Assembly (NCBI RefSeq): GCF_000982955.1
Contig: NZ_KQ058856.1
Coordinates: forward strand, 1-50,800
Source of the DNA: Micromonospora sp. HK10
Lineage (GTDB): Bacteria; Actinomycetota; Actinomycetes; Mycobacteriales; Micromonosporaceae
Length of the DNA stretch: 50,800 nucleotides
Reading direction: 5' to 3'
Of this stretch, positions 31,833 to 39,871 are shown one piece after another. The notes beneath the pieces were generated by a model, which made no database searches, was not told the DNA's origin, and was given only the letters and a program-made list of their open reading frames with translations. Each line of letters starts with the position of its first letter. Within the stretch, counting starts at the first letter, position 1. Both the position numbers and the translations under genes were made by a program.

Positions 31833-32675
31833 TCAGGCGCGGGCCGCCACCCGGGTGGCCCGCCATCGGCTCGCCGCCAGCGTGGCCGAGTAGCCGGACA
31901 GCACGATCACGTGGAACAGGTAGAGCCAGAGCAGCACCGCCACCCCGCCGCCGATCTCGTCGAAGCCGCCGAACGGCGCGCCGAGGTCCAGCGGCAGCGA
32001 GCAGAACAGCACGAAGCCGTGCAGGAAGCCGGAGAGGTTCGCCGCGGTGAACGAGCCCAGGACCACGGTGACCAGCCAGTCGGGGGAGGCCGGTCCGACC
32101 ACCCGGAACACCCACACCAGCACCGGTGTGAGCACCAGCCACACGGCCAGGAACGACAGCACCACGCCGAGCGCGCCGGACCAGCCGCCCTGCCGTACCA
32201 GCCGGGTGGTCAGCGGCAGCGCCAGCAGGATCGACAGCAGCAGCGCCGGGGCCGGCGCGAGCAGCGGCAGCAGCAGCAGGCGGCCCCGCCAGCCGACCAG
32301 CGCGCCCGACTCGGCGCGTGGCTCGGCCACCGAGACGAAGGCGCGGCGCAGCCCCTCGCCGTAGAGCGAGGCCGGCAGCAGCGAGGCCAGTGCCAGCCAC
32401 GGGGTCAGCCCGAGCCCGGCCTCGACGAGCGCGGCCACCGCCCGGTGCACGCCGATCTCGGTGGGCAGCGTGTCGACCGCGTACCCGGTCAGCCGGCGTA
32501 CCCGGTCCGCGCCGGCGAGCAGCCCGGTGAGCCAGATCGCCAGCAGCGCCACCGGCACCACGGCGATCCCGCCGTAGAAGGTGATCGCGGCGGCGTGCAG
32601 GGACAGGTCCCGGCCGCGGACCGGCCGGAACGCGGTAGCCGTGATCCGCTTCGCTCGATCCCACCCGTCGCCCAT
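31833..32675 (-). CDS. YihY/virulence factor BrkB family membrane protein
   Basis: A 280-residue membrane protein with about six helices. The family pattern is an N-terminal helix after DLSLHAAAITFYGGIAVVPV, then LASLLPASLYGEGLRRAF and the C-terminal FDEIGGGVAVLLWLYLFHVI. BrkB was linked to serum resistance in Bordetella, but the general function is unknown; members were misnamed RNase BN. Start ATG at 32675 or 32708 is uncertain. The next gene, GNAT, is divergent. Confidence 0.87.
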   Translation of the reverse strand: MGDGWDRAKRITATAFRPVRGRDLSLHAAAITFYGGIAVVPVALLAIWLTGLLAGADRVRRLTGYAVDTLPTEIGVHRAVAALVEAGLGLTPWLALASLLPASLYGEGLRRAFVSVAEPRAESGALVGWRGRLLLLPLLAPAPALLLSILLALPLTTRLVRQGGWSGALGVVLSFLAVWLVLTPVLVWVFRVVGPASPDWLVTVVLGSFTAANLSGFLHGFVLFCSLPLDLGAPFGGFDEIGGGVAVLLWLYLFHVIVLSGYSATLAASRWRATRVAARA

Positions 32676-32711
32676 CGCGCTCTCGTTCCCCGTACGGCCG
32701 TGCGCCACGCA

Positions 32712-32717
32712 TTACGA
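32712..32717 (+). promoter_or_regulatory. Candidate -10 element of the GNAT gene (TACGAT)
   Basis: TACGAT fits TANNNT and ends nine bases before the ATG at 32727, suggesting a leaderless or very short-leader transcript. It lies in the divergent gap with the YihY gene. Confidence 0.4.
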
Positions 32718-32726
32718 TCCGGCGGC

Positions 32727-33272
32727 ATGACGATCGCCACGACCGAGCGGCTGGTCCTGCGGGACTGGACCGAGTCGCCCGAGGACCTGGCCCGGATCTA
32801 CGACATCTACTCCCGGGAGGAGGTGATGCGCTGGCTGGGCGGCGGTGCGGGGCGGATGACCGACCCGGCGCAGGCGCGGGAGCGGGTGGACCGGTGGCGC
32901 GAGCGCTACGGGCCGTACGCGGGCCGCTGGGGGATCTGGGCGATCGCGCCGCGCGACGCCGACCGGGTGGCCGGCAGCGTCCTGCTCAAGCCGCTGCCGG
33001 GGCGCGACGGGGTGACCCCGACCGACGACATCGAGGTCGGCTGGCACCTGCACCCCGACTCGCAGGGCCACGGCTACGCCACCGAGGCGGCCCGGGCCGT
33101 GCTGGCGCGCGAGTTCGCCACTGGCACCCCGCAGGTGTACGCGGTGGTGATGGCCGGCAACGAACCGTCGATGGCGGTGGCCCGCCGGCTCGGCATGACC
33201 CACCTGGGCGTCCGGACCGACTGGTACGGCGGCGCCGAGCTGGAGACCTTCGTCCTGCGCCGCCCGGCCTGA
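32727..33272 (+). CDS. GNAT family N-acetyltransferase (RimJ/RimL-like)
   Basis: A 181-residue acetyltransferase starting ATTERLVLRDWTESPEDLARI, the usual N-terminus of the ribosomal-protein-alanine acetyltransferase-like (Acetyltransf_3) group. The acetyl-CoA loop is SQGHGYATEAARAVL (QxxGxA/G pattern) and NEPSMAVARRLGMTHLG is the conserved C-terminal motif. The substrate is unknown. It is the only gene between YihY and the Uma2 gene. Confidence 0.87.
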   Translation: MTIATTERLVLRDWTESPEDLARIYDIYSREEVMRWLGGGAGRMTDPAQARERVDRWRERYGPYAGRWGIWAIAPRDADRVAGSVLLKPLPGRDGVTPTDDIEVGWHLHPDSQGHGYATEAARAVLAREFATGTPQVYAVVMAGNEPSMAVARRLGMTHLGVRTDWYGGAELETFVLRRPA

Positions 33273-33391
33273 CCGCCCGGTCCGCCAGGAGAAGGGGCGT
33301 CGGCGACGGACAGCGTGTGCGAGGCCGGTTCGTCGGGGCTGCGCGGCTAGGGTGGGCGATAGCACGATGTTCCGCTGAGGGGGTGAGCCGG

Positions 33392-34036
33392 ATGGCCCAG
33401 GCCGCATTCGCGCCCGAGCCGGCACCGCAGCCCGCCGAGCCGTCGTTCGACGTGCTCCGCTGGCACGACGAGCCGTGGACCGCGCAGCTCGCTCTCGATC
33501 TCCTACCGGAGACCAACGGCCCCAAGGTCGAGGTCCTGAGCGGAAGCGTGATCGTGACACCACATGCCGGAATCGACCACCAGTCGGTGGAACGGGAACT
33601 GCCTTATCTGCTGCACCGGGCTGCCCGCCGCGCCGGTCTCTGGGTCTATCCGGAGATCAACCTGATCTGCGGGAAGGACCTGTTCATCCCCGACATCGCA
33701 GTGCTGCGCACGTCGGGTGGTGGTCGCTCGGCGGTGGACGTCAGTCAGGCGGTCCTGCTCGGAGAGATCGTGTCGCCGGGTAACCGGCGTAAGGACGTGA
33801 TCGACCGGCCGCGCCAGTACGCGGCCGCCGGTGTGCCCTACTTCCTCCGCGTCGACCTGCGCAACCGGGTACCGGCGTTGGCGCTGTACGAGCTGGCGGA
33901 GGGGGAGTACCGTCCGCTCGCCGCGGCGGCGGCCGGTAGCGCCTTCGTGATGCGGCAGCCGTTCGCGTTCACCATCGACCCGGCCGAACTGCTGGACGAG
34001 GAGGCGCCGGCGGAGGAGCCGGACGGCGGGGAGTGA
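33392..34036 (+). CDS. Uma2 family (DUF820) restriction-endonuclease-like protein
   Basis: A 214-residue protein of the PD-(D/E)XK nuclease superfamily. The core includes VEVLSGSVIVTPHAGIDHQS, the FIPDIAVLR strand with the acidic residue, and the LLGEIVSPGNRRKD strand that carries Glu. The basic residue usually found four positions before the conserved Tyr is Arg here (RPRQYAAAG). Uma2 proteins are abundant in Actinobacteria and cyanobacteria; no activity is known for most. ATG at 33392 has GAGGGGG about 8 bases upstream, so the GTG at 33383 is less likely. It is 44 bases ahead of dxr. Confidence 0.85.
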   Translation: MAQAAFAPEPAPQPAEPSFDVLRWHDEPWTAQLALDLLPETNGPKVEVLSGSVIVTPHAGIDHQSVERELPYLLHRAARRAGLWVYPEINLICGKDLFIPDIAVLRTSGGGRSAVDVSQAVLLGEIVSPGNRRKDVIDRPRQYAAAGVPYFLRVDLRNRVPALALYELAEGEYRPLAAAAAGSAFVMRQPFAFTIDPAELLDEEAPAEEPDGGE

Positions 34037-34079
34037 GGCTCCCGGCGGGCGTCCGGCGGCGCTGGGGAAGAATGGCCGG

Positions 34080-35291
34080 GTGAGCACTCCCCGCACCCTC
34101 GTCCTGCTGGGCTCGACCGGCTCGATCGGGACCCAGGCCATCGACATCGTCAAGCGCAACCCGGACCGCTTCCGGGTGGTCGCCCTCGGCGCCGGTGGCG
34201 GCAACGTGGAGCTGCTCGCCGCGCAGGCGCTGGAACTGGGCGTCGAGGCGGTGGGGGTGGCGAAGGCGTCCGCCGCGCAGGACCTCCAGCTGGCCTTCTA
34301 CGCCGAGGCGAGCCGGCGCGGCTGGGCCACCGGCGACTTCAAGCTGCCCAAGATCGTGGCCGGGCCGGACGCCATGGCCGAGCTGGCGCAGTGGCCGTGC
34401 GACGTCGTGCTCAACGGCGTGGTCGGCTCGCTGGGCCTGCCGCCGACGCTGGCCGCGCTGCGCGCCGGGCGTACCGTCGCGCTGGCCAACAAGGAGTCGC
34501 TGGTGGCCGGCGGCCCGCTGGTCAAGGCGGCCCTGACGCGGCCGGGGCAGCTCGTCCCGGTCGACAGCGAGCACACCGCGATGGCGCAGTGCCTGCGCTC
34601 CGGCGCCCGCTCCGAGGTCCGCCGGCTGGTCGTGACCGCCAGCGGCGGCCCGTTCCGGGGCCGCCGGCGCGACGAGTTGACCGAGGTGACCCCGGAACAG
34701 GCGCTGGCCCACCCGACCTGGAACATGGGCCCGGTGGTCACGATCAACTCCGCGACCATGGTCAACAAGGCCCTCGAGGTGATCGAGGCACACGAGCTGT
34801 TCGACGTGCCCTACGCCGACATCGAGGTGATGATCCACCCCACCTCCGTGATCCACTCGATGGTCGAGTTCGTCGACGGCTCCACGATCGCCCAGGCCAG
34901 TCCGCCGGACATGCGGCTGCCCATCGCGGTCGCGCTGGGCTGGCCGGACCGGGTGCCGGGGGCCGCCGCCGCGGTGGACTGGACGACGGCGCACACCTGG
35001 GAGTTCTTCCCGCTCGACGACGCCGCGTTCCCGGCCGTCGCGCTGGCCAAGGCGGCCGGCGAGGCCGGGCGGTGCCGGCCGGCGATCTACAACGCGGCCA
35101 ACGAGGAGTGCGTGGCGGCGTTCGTGGCCGGGCGGCTGCCCTTCCTCGGCATCGTCGACACCCTCGATCGGGTGTTGGAGGACGCTCCGGACTTCGACGA
35201 ACCAGGTACCGTCGAGGACGTGCTCGCCGCCGAGGCGTGGGCACGCGCGCGCGCCCAGGCGATCATCGCCGGGTCGGTGGAAGGAGCCTGA
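34080..35291 (+). CDS. dxr: 1-deoxy-D-xylulose 5-phosphate reductoisomerase
   Basis: Second step of the MEP isoprenoid pathway: NADPH-dependent conversion of DXP to 2-C-methyl-D-erythritol 4-phosphate. The 403-residue protein has the NADPH loop VLLGSTGSIGTQAIDIV, ALANKESLVAGG, PVDSEHTAMAQCL with metal-binding Asp and Glu, TASGGPFRG and the flexible loop and C-terminal helices. GTG start. Its TGA overlaps the ATG of the next gene, indicating coupling. Confidence 0.97.
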   Translation: MSTPRTLVLLGSTGSIGTQAIDIVKRNPDRFRVVALGAGGGNVELLAAQALELGVEAVGVAKASAAQDLQLAFYAEASRRGWATGDFKLPKIVAGPDAMAELAQWPCDVVLNGVVGSLGLPPTLAALRAGRTVALANKESLVAGGPLVKAALTRPGQLVPVDSEHTAMAQCLRSGARSEVRRLVVTASGGPFRGRRRDELTEVTPEQALAHPTWNMGPVVTINSATMVNKALEVIEAHELFDVPYADIEVMIHPTSVIHSMVEFVDGSTIAQASPPDMRLPIAVALGWPDRVPGAAAAVDWTTAHTWEFFPLDDAAFPAVALAKAAGEAGRCRPAIYNAANEECVAAFVAGRLPFLGIVDTLDRVLEDAPDFDEPGTVEDVLAAEAWARARAQAIIAGSVEGA

Positions 35292-36538
35292 TGGTTTACC
35301 TGCTCGGGGTGGTGCTCTTCGCCCTGGCGATCCTCATCTCGGTGAGCCTGCACGAGGCGGGGCACATGCTCACCGCGAAGGCCTTCGGGATGAAGGTCAC
35401 CCGATACTTCGTCGGCTTCGGCCCGACGCTCTGGTCGTTCCGCCGGGGCGAGACCGAGTACGGCGTCAAGGGCATCCCGCTCGGCGGCTTCTGCAAGATC
35501 GTCGGGATGACCCCGCAGGACGACGACGTCGAACCGGGGGACGAGAAGCGCGCCATGTGGCGCTACCCGGTGTGGAAGCGGACGATCGTGATGTCCGCCG
35601 GGTCCATCACCCACTTCGCCCTCGCCCTCGGCGCGCTCTGGATCATGGCGGTCTCCGTGGGGCTGCCCAACCCGAAGGCCCCGACCACCGCGGAGGGCCT
35701 CAAGGCCGAGCCCGCCGTGATCGCCCTAGCCCCGTGCGTGGTGGTGGAGAACGTCAACCGCAACTGCCAGGCCGGCGACCCGGCCAGCCCGGCCGCGAAG
35801 GCCCAGCTGCGGGACGGCGACCGGATCACCGCCGTGAACGGCAAGCCGGTCTCCACCTGGGGCGACATGCTCGACGTGGTCCGCGCCGTCCCGCCGGGCA
35901 CGGCCACCATCAGCTACCTCCGCGACGGCCAGCCGGCCACCGCCACGGTCGACCTGGCCGCGGTGCAGCGCCCGCCGTTGAACGACCCGAAGGGCGCCAC
36001 CTCCGCCGTCTCCGCGCTCGGCGTCATGGTCCAGCCCACCACGCCGAGCCGGATCGAGTACGGTCCGGTCGCCGCGTTCGGCGCCACCGCCGACTTCACC
36101 GGCAACATGGCCGTGCAGACCGCGCACGCCATGCAGCGGATCCCGCAGAAGGTGCCCGCCCTGTGGACCGCGGTCACCGGCGGCGAGCGCGACATGGACA
36201 CCCCGATCAGCGTGGTCGGCGCCAGCCGGCTCGGCGGCGAGTTCGTGGCGAACGAGGCCTGGTACGCGTTCTTCATGCTCTTCGTCTCGCTGAACTTCTT
36301 CATCGGCGTGTTCAACCTGCTACCGCTGCTGCCGCTGGACGGTGGCCACATCGCCATCGCCTGGTTCGAGCGGGCCCGCTCCTGGCTGTACGCGCGCATC
36401 GGCCGCGCCGACCCGGGCCGGGTGGACTACCTCAAGCTCATGCCCCTCACGTACGCGGTGATCCTGATCGGTGGCGCGTTCACGCTGCTGACCGTCACCG
36501 CGGACGTCGTCAACCCGATCACGCTCTTCACAAGGTGA
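35291..36538 (+). CDS. RseP/Rip1-type site-2 intramembrane metalloprotease
   Basis: A 415-residue membrane protease that cleaves transmembrane anti-sigma or other substrates after a first cut. The zinc motif HEAGH lies in the first helix (ISVSLHEAGHMLTAKAF), a PDZ domain spans about residues 165-235 (LRDGDRITAVNGKPVSTWGD), and the third zinc ligand is in the LDGGH motif (LLPLDGGHIAIAWFE). In mycobacteria the same position, between dxr and ispG, is held by Rip1. It starts at the dxr stop (TGATG). Substrates cannot be predicted here. Confidence 0.93.
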   Translation: MVYLLGVVLFALAILISVSLHEAGHMLTAKAFGMKVTRYFVGFGPTLWSFRRGETEYGVKGIPLGGFCKIVGMTPQDDDVEPGDEKRAMWRYPVWKRTIVMSAGSITHFALALGALWIMAVSVGLPNPKAPTTAEGLKAEPAVIALAPCVVVENVNRNCQAGDPASPAAKAQLRDGDRITAVNGKPVSTWGDMLDVVRAVPPGTATISYLRDGQPATATVDLAAVQRPPLNDPKGATSAVSALGVMVQPTTPSRIEYGPVAAFGATADFTGNMAVQTAHAMQRIPQKVPALWTAVTGGERDMDTPISVVGASRLGGEFVANEAWYAFFMLFVSLNFFIGVFNLLPLLPLDGGHIAIAWFERARSWLYARIGRADPGRVDYLKLMPLTYAVILIGGAFTLLTVTADVVNPITLFTR

Positions 36539-36547
36539 GTGCCTGAA

Positions 36548-37723
36548 GTGACCGCTGTCAGTCTCGGTATGCCCCCCGTGCCGCCGCCGCCGCTCGCCCC
36601 GCGCCGGGCCAGCCGCCAGATCATGGTCGGTTCGGTGCCGGTCGGTGGCGGCGCGCCGGTCTCGGTCCAGTCGATGACCACCACCCTGACCGCCGACGTC
36701 AACGCCACCCTCCAGCAGATCGCCGAGCTGACCGCGTCCGGCTGCCAGATCGTCCGGGTGGCGGTGCCCTCCCAGGACGACGTGGAGGCGCTGCCCGCGA
36801 TCGCTAAGAAGTCGCAGATCCCGGTCATCGCCGACATCCACTTCCAGCCGAAGTACGTGTTCGCCGCGATCGACGCCGGCTGCGCCGCGGTCCGGGTGAA
36901 CCCGGGCAACATCCGGCAGTTCGACGACAAGGTCAAGGAGATCGCCAAGGCGGCCGGCGACGCCGGCGTGCCGATCCGGGTCGGGGTGAACGCCGGCTCG
37001 CTGGACAAGCGCCTGCTGGCCAAGTACGGCAGGGCCACCGCCGAGGCGCTGGTCGAGTCGGCCCTCTGGGAGTGCTCGCTCTTCGAGGAGCACGGCTTCC
37101 GGGACATCAAGATCTCGGTCAAGCACAACGACCCGGTGGTGATGATCCGGGCCTACCGGCAGCTCGCCGAGCAGTGCGACTACCCGCTGCACCTGGGCGT
37201 GACCGAGGCGGGCCCCGCGTTCCAGGGCACCATCAAGTCCGCGGTGGCGTTCGGCGCGCTGCTGGCGGAGGGGATCGGCGACACCATCCGGGTCTCGCTC
37301 TCCGCGCCGCCGGTCGAGGAGATCAAGGTGGGCGCCGCCATCCTGGAGTCGCTCGGCCTGCGCGAGCGGGGCCTGGAGATCGTCTCCTGCCCGTCCTGCG
37401 GGCGGGCCCAGGTCGACGTCTACAAGCTGGCCGAGGAGGTCACCGCCGGCCTGGAAGGGCTGCCGGTGCCGCTGCGGGTGGCCGTCATGGGCTGCGTGGT
37501 GAACGGCCCGGGCGAGGCCCGCGAGGCCGACCTCGGTGTCGCCTCCGGCAACGGCAAGGGCCAGATCTTCGTGAAGGGCCAGGTCGTCAAGACCGTGCCG
37601 GAGGGCCAGATCGTGGAGACGCTGATCGAGGAGGCGCTGCGGATCGCCGACGAGATGGGCGCCGAGCTTCCCGAGGAGCTGCGCGGCCTGGTGCCGGGCG
37701 GCGCCACGGTCACCGTGCACTGA
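36548..37723 (+). CDS. ispG: 4-hydroxy-3-methylbut-2-enyl diphosphate synthase (flavodoxin)
   Basis: Reduces MEcPP to HMBPP in the MEP pathway using a [4Fe-4S] cluster. The 391-residue protein has the TIM barrel opening MVGSVPVGGGAPVSVQSMTT and cluster Cys residues in CPSCGRAQVD and MGCVVNGPGEA. The GTG at 36548 was chosen over GTG 36539 because VTAVSLGMP is the usual N-terminus and AAGGTGAG lies 8 bases upstream. It follows the protease gene by 9 bases. A perfect 22-bp stem terminator follows. Confidence 0.96.
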   Translation: MTAVSLGMPPVPPPPLAPRRASRQIMVGSVPVGGGAPVSVQSMTTTLTADVNATLQQIAELTASGCQIVRVAVPSQDDVEALPAIAKKSQIPVIADIHFQPKYVFAAIDAGCAAVRVNPGNIRQFDDKVKEIAKAAGDAGVPIRVGVNAGSLDKRLLAKYGRATAEALVESALWECSLFEEHGFRDIKISVKHNDPVVMIRAYRQLAEQCDYPLHLGVTEAGPAFQGTIKSAVAFGALLAEGIGDTIRVSLSAPPVEEIKVGAAILESLGLRERGLEIVSCPSCGRAQVDVYKLAEEVTAGLEGLPVPLRVAVMGCVVNGPGEAREADLGVASGNGKGQIFVKGQVVKTVPEGQIVETLIEEALRIADEMGAELPEELRGLVPGGATVTVH

Positions 37724-37731
37724 CCGCCGCC

Positions 37732-37779
37732 ACCGACACGTGCGGCCGCCCCCACTCGGGGGCGGCCGCACGTGTCGGT
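37732..37779. terminator. Perfect 22-bp stem terminator between convergent genes
   Basis: The left arm (37732-37753), including CACGTGCGGCCGCCCCC, pairs with the right arm (37758-37779) without mismatch around an ACTC loop. It lies 8 bases after the ispG stop. The padR gene is convergent, so this probably acts bidirectionally. Confidence 0.85.
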
Positions 37780-37847
37780 TCAGGCCGGGGTCACCGGTCG
37801 GGGTGGCGGTCCCGTGACCACCCCGGCCGGCGCACCGTCGGCGCGGC

Positions 37848-38444
37848 TCACTCGGACTCGGCGAGGATGGCGTACAGCTTGCGCCGGGTCTCGTCGAGCA
37901 CCTGAGCGGCGCGTGCCCGCTGGTCGTCGGTGCCGGTCGTCATGACCTGCCGCAGCGCGTGCATGGCCTGCTGGCCGGCGTCCCGGATGTCGTGCCAGCT
38001 GTTGACGGTCTGCTCGGCGAACTCCGCCCAGGGCGGGGTCTGCGCGGCCTGGGCCGCCTCGGACTGGCCCTGTTCGGTGAGGGTGAAGCGCTTGCGTCCG
38101 CCGTCGGAGTCCGCGGCGGCGGCGATGACGCCCTCGTCCTCCAGCAGTTGCAGGGTCGGGTAGATCGAGCCGGGGCTGGGCCGCCAGGCCCCGCCGGTCC
38201 GGGAGTCGATCTCCTGGATCATCTCGTAGCCGTGCATCGGCCGCTCGGTGAGCAGCGCCAGCATGGCGGCGCGCACGTTGGGCCGGCGTCCCCGGCCGCG
38301 TCCGCCCCGACCCCGGCCGTGGCCGTGACCGTGACCGTGCGGGCCGGGCGGGAACGGCGGCGGACCGGGCGGTACGGGCGGGAAGCCGAAGCCGCGCCGG
38401 CGCAGCTCGTCGTGTGCGGCGTGCATCCGTCGGTGGAATCCCAT
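37848..38444 (-). CDS. PadR family transcriptional regulator
   Basis: A 198-residue regulator. The winged-helix domain (about residues 62-135) includes RPMHGYEMIQEIDSRTGGAW and SPGSIYPTLQLLEDEGVIA, followed by TLTEQGQ and a C-terminal helix for dimerisation. A His/Gly/Arg stretch (about 35-55) precedes the domain and could bind metal. The ATG at 38444 has AAGGAGAG upstream. The MFS gene is divergent and the gap between them contains a repeat-rich operator, so PadR probably controls that transporter and itself. Confidence 0.92.
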   Translation of the reverse strand: MGFHRRMHAAHDELRRRGFGFPPVPPGPPPFPPGPHGHGHGHGRGRGGRGRGRRPNVRAAMLALLTERPMHGYEMIQEIDSRTGGAWRPSPGSIYPTLQLLEDEGVIAAAADSDGGRKRFTLTEQGQSEAAQAAQTPPWAEFAEQTVNSWHDIRDAGQQAMHALRQVMTTGTDDQRARAAQVLDETRRKLYAILAESE

Positions 38445-38474
38445 CAGGCTCTCTCCTTCTCGGGTGACTATCAC

Positions 38475-38510
38475 TGATGCATCAACGATATATCGGCAAT
38501 GCATCAACGA
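38475..38510. promoter_or_regulatory. Candidate PadR operator in the padR/MFS divergent gap
   Basis: The 12-mer ATGCATCAACGA occurs at 38477-38488 and 38499-38510, exactly 22 bases apart (two helical turns). Between them lies the palindrome CGATATATCG (38486-38495), and TGATGCATCA (38475-38484) is a second palindrome. The stretch is AT-rich against a very GC-rich background, as expected of a regulator binding site. Confidence 0.65.
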
Positions 38511-38533
38511 CAAGACGGCCAGGTGGGTGACGG

Positions 38534-38562
38534 TTAAAACCGTACGGACGTACTGCTAGGGT
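38534..38562 (+). promoter_or_regulatory. Candidate promoter of the MFS gene
   Basis: TTAAAA (38534-38539) and TAGGGT (38557-38562) are spaced by 17 bases, and TAGGGT ends six bases before the GTG at 38569, giving a leaderless transcript. The putative operator lies upstream of the -35. Confidence 0.5.
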
Positions 38563-38568
38563 GCGAGG

Positions 38569-39792
38569 GTGCGTCTGCTTCCCGAACCCGGCCCGGCCCG
38601 GGTCCTCGCCCTCTCCACGCTGGTCAACACCGTCGGTCGGGGCACCTGGCTGACCGCCAGCGCGCTCTTCCTCACCCGCTCGGTCGGGCTCACGGTCACC
38701 CAGGTCGGGCTCGGGCTCACCATCACGGCGCTGGTCAGCCTCGTCGCCAGCACGCCGATGGGCTACCTCGCCGACCGGCTCGGGCCGCGCGGCCTCCAGA
38801 TCACCGCGCTGCTCGCCTCGGCCGGCTGCACCGCCGCCCTGGTGGCGGTCCGCTCGTTCGCCGGGTTCCTGCTGGTCGGCATGCTGATGGCGGTCGCCGA
38901 CTCGGCCACCCGGGGCGCCCGGGGCGCGCTCATCGCCGGCGCGGTCCCCCCGGACCAGCGGGTCCGCACCCGCGCCTACCTGCGCGCCGTCACCAACGTC
39001 GGCATCTCCGTCGGCGCGGTGCTGGCCGGCGTCGGCCTCGCCGCCGACACCCGGACCGGGTACGTGTCGCTCATCCTGCTGGACGCCGCCAGCTACCTGG
39101 TGGCCGCGGCGGTGCTGCTCCGGCTTCCACCCGTGCCTCCGGTCCCCGCGCCCACGCACGGGCCGCGGCTGATCGCCCTGCGGGACCGCCCGTTCCTCGC
39201 CTTCACGGTCCTGGACGGGCTGATGTCGATGCACTTCGGGCTGATCAACATCGCGCTGCCGCTCTGGATCGCCGGCCACACCACGGCGCCCCGCTGGCTC
39301 GTCTCGGCCTGCCTGCTGGTCAACACCGTGATGGTGGTGCTCTTCCAGGTCCGCGCCTCGCGGGGCACCGAGGACCTCGCCGGCGCCGGCCGGGCCGCCC
39401 GCCGGGCCGGCCTGGTGATCGCCGTCGCCTGCGTGCTCTTCGCGGCGAGCGGGTGCCTGCCCGTGGCGGTCGCCGTGCCGCTGCTGCTCGGCGGCGCGCT
39501 GGTGCACGTGGTGGGGGAGCTGTGGCACGCGGCGGCCGGCTGGGGCATCTCCTTCGGCCTGGCCCCGGCCCACGCCCAGGGCCAGTACCAGGGCGCCTAC
39601 GGGATGGGCATGCAGCTCGGCTCGATGGTGGCTCCGCTGGTGGTGACCACCCTGGCGATCGGCTGGGGCGTACCGGGCTGGCTGCTGCTCGGTGGCCTGT
39701 TCCTGGTGCTCGGGCTGCTGGTGCCACCGGTGGTCGGCTGGGCCGCGCGGAGCCGCCCGGCGGCGCCGGCCGAGCCGGTCCCGGTCGGCTGA
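38569..39792 (+). CDS. MFS transporter
   Basis: A 407-residue major facilitator protein with about 12 membrane segments. The loop motif GYLADRLGPRGLQ between helices 2 and 3 is the MFS signature. Drug or metabolite efflux is likely because a PadR gene is divergent, as in many multidrug systems, but no substrate is evident. GTG start directly after a TAGGGT box. Confidence 0.9.
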   Translation: MRLLPEPGPARVLALSTLVNTVGRGTWLTASALFLTRSVGLTVTQVGLGLTITALVSLVASTPMGYLADRLGPRGLQITALLASAGCTAALVAVRSFAGFLLVGMLMAVADSATRGARGALIAGAVPPDQRVRTRAYLRAVTNVGISVGAVLAGVGLAADTRTGYVSLILLDAASYLVAAAVLLRLPPVPPVPAPTHGPRLIALRDRPFLAFTVLDGLMSMHFGLINIALPLWIAGHTTAPRWLVSACLLVNTVMVVLFQVRASRGTEDLAGAGRAARRAGLVIAVACVLFAASGCLPVAVAVPLLLGGALVHVVGELWHAAAGWGISFGLAPAHAQGQYQGAYGMGMQLGSMVAPLVVTTLAIGWGVPGWLLLGGLFLVLGLLVPPVVGWAARSRPAAPAEPVPVG

Positions 39793-39855
39793 GCGGCGAC
39801 TGAGCGGACGATCGGCGGCGGTCCTCAGGTCGGCCCGCGCGGGCCGGTGCCGATC

Positions 39856-39864
39856 TGGCAGGCT
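39856..39864 (+). promoter_or_regulatory. Candidate -10 element of the DUF4081-GNAT gene (TGGCAGGCT)
   Basis: TGGCAGGCT ends seven bases before the GTG at 39872 and belongs to the recurrent TGGCA[GA]NNT pattern. Confidence 0.35.
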
Positions 39865-39871
39865 GGTATCC

